Below, piece by piece: positions 57,501 to 64,000 of a DNA stretch of 64,000 nucleotides (position 1 is the stretch's first letter; each line of letters starts with the position of its first letter). The stretch covers positions 8,206,501 to 8,270,500 of the forward strand of contig OU015669.1 in assembly GCA_907165275.2 (NCBI GenBank). Reading direction: 5' to 3'. This DNA is from Zygaena filipendulae. Lineage: Eukaryota > Arthropoda > Insecta > Lepidoptera > Zygaenidae. Made by a program: the position numbers and the translations under genes. Under the pieces are notes generated by a model. That model saw nothing but the letters and a program-made list of their open reading frames with translations. It searched no databases and was not told the DNA's origin.

Positions 57501-59171
57501 ATTACCGATGGATATCTCAATTGACCTGTATGGATGATAGTATGATTATATTGATATTGATATTGTTGAATGTTTGTGCACGATTATTTCGTGTTTGGCT
57601 GAACCAATTTTGGTGCGGTTTTCAGTAGGGGGAGCACGAATTTTTTCGCTTTCGTCTAGTCGATATCGTCGTAATGTCAAAGCGTTTTTTGGTATGGAAA
57701 ATTAACAACACTGGATAGATGGCGCTGTTCATTTTCCATACAAAAAAAGTGCTCGATATCGACTAGACGAGAGCGAAAAAATTCGTGCTCCCCCTACAGT
57801 TAAGTATTTGTTGCATTCTGGAGAAGGTTTTGGTATAAAATTTTCATGAATTGGTTCAGTAGTCTTTCAGAGTCCTAAAAAACTGACTGTTAAAGTTTCC
57901 TTTCATTAATAAACATTTTTAATGTATTTTATTTACACTTAATAGTTAGTTACAAACCTAGATTTCATCTCAAGCTCTTCATCAATCTGCCTCTTAAATT
58001 TTGGCAGTAGGTTTTGCAGTAGTGCCTTCACCTGATCTCTGTCTTTAGCTTGGGCATCTGCGCCAGCCGGATTTACAAAATGAAATGTTGAACATGTACC
58101 ATCATGCAATACCACTTGAAGTTGTACTTTAGGTTTGCCAACTGGTGATATTTTTTGTGCTAAAAATAGAAATGAGTATTTTTTATGCAAAACATTGTTT
58201 TCTTTTGATTTAAAATGGTGTTATAAAGATTCTAATAGATACTTCCAAGACTATATACTAATACACCAACCTAATGATATGAAGTTAATTTGTTTGTTTG
58301 TAGGGGTAAATCTTTGGAACTACTAAGTCCATATGACAAAAAAAAATCCTTGATAGGAACTATCAAGAAAACATTATTTCAAGACAGAGTTTCTGAGGGA
58401 GTCTAGAAATTAATATGAGTTGAGCTATAAATCATAAAATAATTTAAATCTTGGAATGGATTTTCTGAGGGATTTCAGTCATATACAGGAATGAAGTTGT
58501 GAGGAGGAAGCATCTAATTTTAAGTCAAATAAAAAAGTCACTGAAAAGGTCCATTGCAGTTAAATGATTAATTTTAAGGTTTTATGTCAACTCAAAACAC
58601 AAATACAATGTCTACAAAAAGCAAATACACCTCTTAGGACTAGTAGTCACTGTAGATTGACATTTTCTTGATAATAATGATGAATTATGCCTTTACCCAA
58701 AGGGTAAGACTATTACTAAGACTATTACCCTATTACTAAGACTTCACTGTCTGAACCATGCTAGTTAGACAGTTAAAATTTTCACAGATGATGTATTTCT
58801 GTTGTCGCTATAATGACAAATACTAAAAAACCATAAAATTAATATTTAAGGGGCTCCCTTAAAACAAACGTGATTTTTTTGCTGATTTTATAGATAATGG
58901 AATGGAACCCTTCATGCCCGAGTCCGACTCGCACTTGGCCGTTTTTTTTTATAATAATTATAGCAGAACACTAGATCACATTATGGTTTTGAATCCATAT
59001 TTGCAGTTTGCACTTACTTTTTATATCGGCGTATTTGTGCGACACCGCAACAGTATCACGATTCTCCAACATCCATGCTAACCTCTGGTTCATCACATAC
59101 AATGTGCCATCACCCTTTTTGTACCTTACAAAGCTTACACTTAGCAAAACATCCTCCGAAGATGTAGTCAT
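51403..59171 (-). CDS. Tfb1: TFIIH core subunit p62 (GTF2H1/Tfb1)
   Basis: Eleven coding exons join in phase: 59171-59018, 58159-57958, 57024-56888, 56408-56207, 55788-55683, 55425-55294, 54931-54686, 54380-54282, 53627-53501, 52201-51984, 51525-51403. They give 581 aa; human p62 is 548. Domains in order are an N-terminal PH-like domain (about 1-110, MTTSSEDV start, LLPKFKR end), BSD domain 1 (about 115-160) and BSD domain 2 (about 195-230, [14 protein letters not shown]). Then come RIKRFN-type and acidic low-complexity linkers, an LSPGGALM segment, and a helical C-terminus that anchors other TFIIH subunits. p62 acts in transcription initiation and nucleotide excision repair. The serine/asparagine run in exon 7 explains part of the extra length. 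Intron 9 holds a striking exon-donor tandem array. Confidence 0.92.
51634..51930. repeat. Family B and family A fragments in p62 intron 10
   Basis: 51634-51825 is a diverged family B copy (TTTAGTCCGTCATCAGTTAG ... ATTTTTTATTAATCTACAAG). 51840-51930 is a family A fragment (CCCATTCCGGGATATAAAGT). Confidence 0.5.
51984..52201 (-). CDS. Tfb1: p62 coding exon 10
   Basis: Acceptor CCGCAG|A; the split codon gives Q before [21 protein letters not shown] glycine/alanine-rich insert ([20 protein letters not shown]) replaces a short acidic loop of the human protein. Donor GAG|GTATCC. Very GC-rich. Confidence 0.88.
52505..53575 (-). repeat. 118-bp tandem array: copies of the p62 exon 9 end plus donor
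   Basis: Each 118-bp unit holds about 75 bp identical or nearly so to the 3' part of exon 9, its splice donor (C|GTGAGTACTC), and 43 bp of intron. Donor-like sites lie at 53500 (the authentic one), 53382, 53264, 53146, 53028, 52910, 52792, 52674 and 52556. Units mostly alternate between two sequence types, so a 236-bp dimer is the higher-order unit. The long open frames in all directions across the array are by-products of GC-richness and the period. Confidence 0.93.
53501..53627 (-). CDS. Tfb1: p62 coding exon 9
   Basis: Acceptor TTCTCAG|G; 42 codons plus one base. Contains [10 protein letters not shown], matching the human ALSPGGALM word. The donor GGCGC|GTGAGT is the first of nine tandem donors. 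Phase 0 in, phase 1 out, which fits exon 10. Confidence 0.8.
53738..53880 (+). repeat. Family A fragment in p62 intron 8
   Basis: TTTTTACCCGCGGTCATTTA, GGGGTTCCTGCGGGAATTCC, and a trailing AACAAACAAACAAA. Confidence 0.6.
54282..54380 (-). CDS. Tfb1: p62 coding exon 8
   Basis: Acceptor TTTTTCAG|G, exactly 33 codons, donor [21 protein letters not shown] aligns with the human SDRYYHGPTP segment. Short and easily missed because it is poorly conserved after that. Confidence 0.75.
54686..54931 (-). CDS. Tfb1: p62 coding exon 7
   Basis: Acceptor TTCCAG|G, 82 codons, donor AAG|GTATGG. Begins with a serine/asparagine/lysine-rich run, then [18 protein letters not shown] (a likely nuclear-localisation patch) and [10 protein letters not shown], which matches the human YEDL word. 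Confidence 0.85.
55294..55425 (-). CDS. Tfb1: p62 coding exon 6
   Basis: Acceptor GACAG|G, 44 codons, donor ATG|GTGAGT. Ends in [11 protein letters not shown], the counterpart of human IIKRFNHHSAM. Confidence 0.88.
55447..55625 (-). repeat. Family A copy (reverse) in p62 intron 5
   Basis: ATAAATGCGGAAGTGTGTTT start, CAGGGGTATAGAAAAGGACA, and CAGAATTCCCACGGGAGCTT. Confidence 0.6.
55683..55788 (-). CDS. Tfb1: p62 coding exon 5
   Basis: Acceptor AATGCAG|A closes the split arginine codon (R-D-R). 35 further codons encode [15 protein letters not shown], matching human KDLFAECAKIDE. Donor ACG|GTATGT. Confidence 0.88.
56207..56408 (-). CDS. Tfb1: p62 coding exon 4 (BSD domain 2)
   Basis: Acceptor TTTTTCAG|G. 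Encodes [20 protein letters not shown] and [14 protein letters not shown], the most conserved part of p62. Donor CACAG|GTATTT leaves two bases of a split codon. Confidence 0.92.
56888..57024 (-). CDS. Tfb1: p62 coding exon 3 (BSD domain 1)
   Basis: Acceptor TTACTAG|A. Encodes [20 protein letters not shown], matching the human L-YKDLVVSQVISAEEFW segment. Donor GCTG|GTGAGT. Confidence 0.88.
57626..57796. mobile_element. MITE with 45-bp near-identical TIRs in p62 intron 2
   Basis: TAGGGGGAGCACGAATTTTT continuing through CGTCTAGTCGATATCG at the left is repeated inverted at the right with about one mismatch. 171 bp with TA at both ends, compatible with Tc1/mariner-type targeting. The high arm identity suggests a young insertion. 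Confidence 0.8.
57958..58159 (-). CDS. Tfb1: p62 coding exon 2
   Basis: Acceptor TTTTTAG|C. Split codon, then [20 protein letters not shown], the second half of the PH-like domain, and [17 protein letters not shown]. Donor CTAG|GTTTGT. Confidence 0.9.
58860..58945 (+). repeat. Interspersed repeat end in p62 intron 1
   Basis: AATGGAACCCTTCATGCCCG and AGTCCGACTCGCACTTGGCC followed by a T run. I recall this word combination as a common dispersed sequence in moths; only one copy is in the window. Confidence 0.35.
59018..59171 (-). CDS. Tfb1: p62 coding exon 1
   Basis: Start chosen at [10 protein letters not shown], matching the family start (MATSSEEVLL in human), and not the ATG 30 bases upstream. 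Encodes [15 protein letters not shown] and VSHKYADIK, the first half of the PH-like domain. Donor AAAA|GTAAGT. Confidence 0.9.
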
Positions 59172-59570
59172 TGTAGTGACACCCAATCGGATTTTCAGCA
59201 ATAATGTAGGTACTAATGATTACAATCGAAAACTTATCAAGGATATATAGTTATATAGTTCATGAAAATAATCTTTGGGAAACAATAATATTATTGCCAC
59301 TTCTAGACAGAGTACAGAGAGGCTTTATCAAACTTGTCGTAAAGCAACCCACGAGCTTCTACTTTTACCTTCTTTCAGAAGGGTATTTTTTTGGTGATTT
59401 TATGAAAATACCTATCAAAATCTCCGACCGATATCACAAATATACTACAATTCACTTGAAAAAAATGAAAATGAATAACACTATTCCTTTTCACATCCAT
59501 CCATCCAGCCACAAATTAACTAGACTTAAAATCCAGCTTCGGAGGTTAATGACATTAGTATTTTTTTACT

Positions 59571-59735
59571 CCTTTTGAAGAAGGCAAAGCAATCTAAGTC
59601 CATACAGCTTTGGTAATAAATAGTAAATAATGGGACGCTCTCTAGGAACACCCCATTTCGTCTTATTTCACATTTACACAATATAAACTACGATAAACGG
59701 TCTGACGTCCATTTCTGCTAAAATCCTGCCAGAAG
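59571..59735 (-). mobile_element. Copia-related short element
   Basis: Its left part (GAAGGCAAAGCAATCTAAGT, CCATACAG) matches 39690-39710 and its right part (GGGACGCTCT, CCCCATTTCGTCTTATTTCA, TTTCTGCTAAAATCCTGCCA) matches 41310-41530. The two matches flank the copia relic, so this is either that element without its interior or a target into which copia inserted. Confidence 0.45.
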
Positions 59736-60660
59736 TCCCTACAACAAATAGGCTTTCTCTTACTGCATCCCGGAAAGGTGACTGCTTCGGGGCAGAGCCC
59801 CCTGCAGTGGGCAATTTCACGCTGCCCGCCAATACGGACAGGAACTGGGGGCGGTTCACAGACCGCGTGGATCGTTGGAACGGAGCTGGGTGGGCAGAAA
59901 CCAAAAAATACCGTTTATAGACGTCTAGGCACGGTCCCGATGCTCTATTCACATTTCACAGTACACGCTGCTCGGCATGTAGCCATAAACAGAAATAAAC
60001 CGCGAGACAAAATATTCTTTCTGCAAATACATTCCTGGCCGGGCACAGCCCGTTTCTATCAGCATCCATGGCTGTGTTACGATAGATTAAACGTTAAATA
60101 CGTTAATACGCAATATAGGATAATAATATTATTTTGTAAGCCACTGAACGTGTCTGGCACTCTCAAAGTTTAAGTGTCGTAGCCGCATAGGTCTTCGGTT
60201 GATGACTAAAAACCGTTAGATGTTGGCAACCCCGTGAGTTGCAACTTGCCGTAGATGTTCTGGAAATCCAGGCGCGTTCCGTGGATTCGCACGAATGCAC
60301 TCGAACGCGCTCGAGCGCGCTCTGTACCCGTTCTGTGGCTTGCTGAAATTTTACTCTGACAGCTGTATGTGACGCCTCAAGACTATGCTTTTACTACATG
60401 CTACAAGTTACTATACAACATCTTTCAAATTCATGAGGTAAAAATTGAAAAAGTCAGTAGTAATTTGGACATAATTTGCACAATAACTAATACTTACAAA
60501 ATTATTAATTTAGTGTTTAACATTAATAACTTAAAATATAAGCACATTATTTGTTTTTTTATCAATACGAGGTATTATTAGGCTTTATTACCTTTTTTCA
60601 TACGTCCCCAAAATTTTGAGTAAAATGTATAATTTTAATAATTTTAAATTGGTCAAAATA
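59736..60660. other. Intergenic region between divergent p62 and TAF3
   Basis: No convincing gene. 59740-60080 is GC-richer with open frames on both strands (59674-59952 reverse, 59778-60173 forward) that I do not recognise; the reverse frame continues from the copia-related element. The promoters of p62 and TAF3 should lie at the two edges. Confidence 0.4.
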
Positions 60661-60909
60661 AAAAAATCTCATACGGCAACCCTGCCACTTGACAACCTAA
60701 AATGCAATCATGGCGCACGGGGTACTGTGTTTTTAGGATGCTGAGAAGTTTTTACGTAAATACTTCATTATTTTGCAATAAAAGTGTTTTATGCGTTTTT
60801 ATAAATTATTTGTGAGTTCTAAAGATTGTAGTAAAGCATACATGTGCGCCTCAAACCTCAAGTTTATATCAATTCGCAATATCGTCTCGGTACTACTAGA
60901 CACTTGCAG

Positions 60910-61065
60910 GTATTGAGAATCATGATATTTGTTGTTTTCAATATCTTGTCGGATTTTATTCAATGATACTGAACTATTTAAAGAACAAAGTGTATTCTTT
61001 GGAGGTTGAAAGCACTCAGCTGTTCAAATAATTGTTATAGTTTCCGTTATGATCGTTTGTTCCAG
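60910..61065 (+). other. Probable intron in the TAF3 5' UTR
   Basis: Donor GCAG|GTATTG at 60909|60910 and acceptor TTGTTCCAG at 61057-61065, 20 bases before the TAF3 start codon. Inference from consensus only. Confidence 0.35.
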
Positions 61066-61085
61066 ATAACTTTGTTGGTGTCATA

Positions 61086-64000
61086 ATGTCAGAGGCGTAC
61101 GCCCGCGAAATACTACGGAGGAACGTTGCGCAAATATGCCAAATTGTAGGTTGGAACGGTATAAACTCCTCACCATTGGAGATTCTGACACATGTATTAG
61201 AGAAGTATATCCTGACAATCGCAACTCAAGCTAATAGAAATGCAGAAGAATTCAATAGGACCGAACCAAATTTACATGACTTAGGGTTAGCTTTACGTGA
61301 TTTACATGTCCAATTGCCAGAGTTAGCTGAATATACACAGTGTGTGCCGCCAATTCCACAACCAGTCAATATTGACAAGTTCCCAATACCTAAAGAGTCG
61401 AATCTTAATTTTCTCAAACCGGGAAGTCATGAAGTTGTTACTAGACCCATACACGTTCATGAACACCTACCTCCAATGTACCCTGAAAAAGAAAAGGAGA
61501 CTCCTGTTGCCAGTACAGCTGAAATTCGACAAAATGGCATTGACAGTCTCGAAAACAGTAACAGTGTTAGTCCAGAAATATCAGTCACAGACAGTCCAGA
61601 AAAATCTAAGGAAATCTTCAAGAGACCAACTGACCCGGTTTCCTTACCCATCAGTAAAAAGCCTAGGTTACGTTTGGAAGAAGAGGAAAGAACAAGAGAA
61701 ATTAGTAGTGTGATGATGACTATGTCAGGTTTCTTGTCACCAGCTCGTGAAGGAAAATTGCCTGAAGCTAAAGCTCCTACTACAGTATCAGAGAAGCATG
61801 ACAAACACAAGGCAAATTCACACCATTCTAATGTTCCAAAAGTTCCGTTATTGGAGAAGGCTGACAAAAAATCTAAGAAAAACAAATCCTTGAATGGTAA
61901 AATAATGAAGAACAAAAGGAAAGACAAGAGTCATAAAGGTGAAAGTAGCAAATCTAAAGAGAGTAGCAAATTAGATAAATATCCTCCTGGACATCCTAAC
62001 AAAAGTAAAGATATTCATTCTACACATCATAACCATGTTACAATGCCAGCACCAAAAGTTTTGCCTCCAGCTATAAAGCCAAAAATGCCACCACCTGCGA
62101 TACCACCTGCAGTACCACCCATAATATCACCTACTATGGATCCAATTAGGCCTGTTATCAAACAAGAACCAATTGATCCACCACAAGTCGTTAGAAATTT
62201 GGTACTTGGCGAAGAAGCTATTCCGGTGCCAAGAAAAATACCAATTTCAAAGTCACCTCTTGCTTCTAATTCCTTACCTGTACAGTCACATACATCAAAT
62301 AATTCATTAATACCAGAAATAGAAATTAAGAAAGAAGTCATTGATGAGGAAGAAAAACTAGCCTCTCAACCAGACAGATCAAAAATTAATATATTCAAAA
62401 GAATCACGAACAAATCAAAAGAGGATAGAAGCACTCCCGAGGTTGTTGATAAACAATCTGATAGTATGATCTCAAGGCTGCAGAATGCTGCGCCCGAAAA
62501 TGGTAATGAAACTAGACCATATGAAAATGTCAGGGTTAAAATTGAAGAGCCAATTGTGAACAATAATGATAATAGTGCTGTAGATATGTCAATGGATATG
62601 GACTTGACAGCTAATGAAGTAATAAATGTAGATGAAGACTCAATGGATACAAGTGCTCCATCAAGGCATAGTTTAACACCATTTGAGTCAGGTCCGAATA
62701 TATCTATCAACAAATCATTACAATCACCATATTCCAAAGTAGTAGCTAGAGATAGTCCGAAAATTAAAAAGGAGCGAAAACATAAAGAGAAAAAAGAAAA
62801 ACCAATTAAATTGACAAAACTGGAAGCTAAATTAATTAAGCAACAGCAATTATCATTAGCACCAGAATTGGCAAAATTAGAGAAACCTCGAAAAATTATA
62901 AAGCCTCCAAAGCCTAGTAAGTCTAAGAATGATTCTAAATTACCACAATTACCACCTGGTTTCCCATTCTTTCACACAATGCCTCATGGCAGAGCTATGA
63001 TGCCTGGTCCAGGACTGATACCGACTTCTGGTTTAATTCCTGGTAGTGATTTCCTTGCTGGAATTGCCAGTAATCCAGCTTTAAGAGGTTTGCCAGCACA
63101 TAATTTACTGGGTAATCCATTTGCGCCCGGATTAATTCCTGGACCTAGTTTCTTACCTGGTGGTTTAGGTCCAGGGCTGCCAAATCATCTCATGCATATG
63201 GGAAATTTCCCTCACACATCCAGATCATCTCAGAGTAAAATTCCTCCCGTTCTTCGCCGCCCAAGCTTAGAAGTCATTCCAGTTGAAAATGACAACGACA
63301 GAAGTCCCCAAAAGTCTCCAATGATGGCTCGTGAAAAAGATCGGCATGATAAACACAAATCTCCCACCATTCCAAACATACTGCAAAAACATAAGCCTAA
63401 ATCACATAAAGATCATAAATCGAACATGTTTAAAATGCCTCCTATACATCCAGATATAACTATAGAATTAAATCCCCCTAAGATGGATCAGATAAAACAA
63501 GAGGTCGTTAAAGCCCCCCAACCAACATCCCCTCGGTCTCCAATACCAGAACCTATCACAATACCAAGTACCGAACCACAAGCTTCAAACTCTGAACAAG
63601 AAACCTCACCAGTGGCGGCAACTTCGGAAAAAGATAGTGATAAATCGGATAAGAAAAAAGACAAGTCACACAAGAAAGACAAAAAGGACAAGGATGGCAT
63701 AAAAATCAAAAAGAAAAAAGATAAAAAGGACAAAAATAGAGACAAATCAGATAAGAAAAAAGACAAAGAAGAGAAACAGGAAATAAAGGACAAAATCAAG
63801 AAAGAGAAAAAGGAAAAGAAAAAAGATAAATCTGCAACAGATGGCTTAGTGCCGAAATTGACATTGAAATTAAGCTCTTCTAATTCGAATTCGCCGATGC
63901 CGCCGAGTTCGCCGGATGTTTTCAAGTTGAACATCAAGCCCGTCGTTAAAAAGGAGGACGATGGCGATTCGTCTACCAAAGACGAGCCGGTCTCGCGCGA
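61086..64000 (+). CDS. TAF3: TAF3, TFIID subunit 3 (partial, N-terminal 971 codons)
   Basis: Open from ATG (61086) to the window edge without an intron. Residues about 1-80 are a histone-fold domain (start MSEAYAREILRRNVAQICQ, with HDLGLALRDL in the last helix) that pairs with TAF10 in TFIID. A conserved proline patch follows (PPIPQPVNIDKFPIPK). The rest is disordered, with a proline-rich part (about 340-355), several IKQE/IKKE/VKIE sites, a glycine-proline-leucine-rich block (about 620-715) and a lysine-rich stretch (about 855-915). Family members end in a PHD finger that reads H3K4me3; it lies outside the window. Transcribed away from p62. Drosophila calls the protein Bip2. Confidence 0.88.
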   Translation, partial: MSEAYAREILRRNVAQICQIVGWNGINSSPLEILTHVLEKYILTIATQANRNAEEFNRTEPNLHDLGLALRDLHVQLPELAEYTQCVPPIPQPVNIDKFPIPKESNLNFLKPGSHEVVTRPIHVHEHLPPMYPEKEKETPVASTAEIRQNGIDSLENSNSVSPEISVTDSPEKSKEIFKRPTDPVSLPISKKPRLRLEEEERTREISSVMMTMSGFLSPAREGKLPEAKAPTTVSEKHDKHKANSHHSNVPKVPLLEKADKKSKKNKSLNGKIMKNKRKDKSHKGESSKSKESSKLDKYPPGHPNKSKDIHSTHHNHVTMPAPKVLPPAIKPKMPPPAIPPAVPPIISPTMDPIRPVIKQEPIDPPQVVRNLVLGEEAIPVPRKIPISKSPLASNSLPVQSHTSNNSLIPEIEIKKEVIDEEEKLASQPDRSKINIFKRITNKSKEDRSTPEVVDKQSDSMISRLQNAAPENGNETRPYENVRVKIEEPIVNNNDNSAVDMSMDMDLTANEVINVDEDSMDTSAPSRHSLTPFESGPNISINKSLQSPYSKVVARDSPKIKKERKHKEKKEKPIKLTKLEAKLIKQQQLSLAPELAKLEKPRKIIKPPKPSKSKNDSKLPQLPPGFPFFHTMPHGRAMMPGPGLIPTSGLIPGSDFLAGIASNPALRGLPAHNLLGNPFAPGLIPGPSFLPGGLGPGLPNHLMHMGNFPHTSRSSQSKIPPVLRRPSLEVIPVENDNDRSPQKSPMMAREKDRHDKHKSPTIPNILQKHKPKSHKDHKSNMFKMPPIHPDITIELNPPKMDQIKQEVVKAPQPTSPRSPIPEPITIPSTEPQASNSEQETSPVAATSEKDSDKSDKKKDKSHKKDKKDKDGIKIKKKKDKKDKNRDKSDKKKDKEEKQEIKDKIKKEKKEKKKDKSATDGLVPKLTLKLSSSNSNSPMPPSSPDVFKLNIKPVVKKEDDGDSSTKDEPVSR

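Noticed and set aside
59674..60173. Opposed open frames of 92 and 131 aa in a GC-rich patch upstream of p62
   Set aside because: Neither resembles a known family, and the reverse one continues from a mobile element. Kept only as an intergenic note.
61226..63979. Long reverse open frames opposite TAF3
   Set aside because: They are serine/leucine-rich mirror translations of the lysine-, proline- and serine-rich TAF3 coding strand, with no homology.

Overview
The window looks like nuclear DNA of a moth or butterfly (Lepidoptera; species not determined). It is AT-rich, packed with interspersed repeats, and carries three intron-containing or long eukaryotic genes of the core cell machinery. The abundant CTAGCTGTGCCCCGCGGTTT repeat and the frequent GTAGGTACCTAC word are what I associate with lepidopteran genomes. 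This is an inference from repeat content and protein similarity, not from a search.

Layout. 1-33.8 kb has no recognisable host gene. It is a transposon graveyard: foldback and terminal-inverted-repeat (TIR) elements, SINE pieces, many fragments of one GC-rich interspersed repeat (called family A here), and a 2.7 kb array of a 100-bp satellite. The span 19.65-28.83 kb is bounded by hAT-like inverted ends and an 8-bp direct repeat, so the satellite and the family A cluster appear to lie inside one 9.2 kb element. A symmetrical repeat array follows (29.0-30.4 kb), then a Harbinger element inserted exactly at the end of a hAT element (32.4-33.8 kb).

33.9-39.8 kb holds a five-coding-exon Qa-SNARE gene on the + strand (syntaxin-7/12/13 class, 276 aa, complete). 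39.7-41.5 kb is a broken Ty1/copia relic interrupted by a tRNA-derived SINE. 41.5-51.0 kb is again gene-poor, with several hairpin elements.

51.4-59.2 kb, - strand, is the TFIIH subunit p62 gene (GTF2H1/Tfb1), which I could assemble as 11 coding exons and 581 aa with all phases consistent. Its intron 9 holds eight extra tandem copies of the 3' end of exon 9 together with its splice donor (118-bp units, each with a G-quadruplex motif). This is the most unusual structure tied to a gene. 61.1 kb to the right edge, + strand, is a long open first coding exon of TAF3 (TFIID subunit 3; Bip2 in flies), cut by the window end before its expected PHD finger.

The two right-hand genes are divergently transcribed general transcription factors (TFIIH and TFIID), about 1.9 kb apart between start codons. 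The syntaxin gene is functionally unrelated and acts in endosomal membrane fusion. Exon boundaries are read from splice-site consensus, reading phase and family alignment from memory; transcripts would be needed to confirm them.
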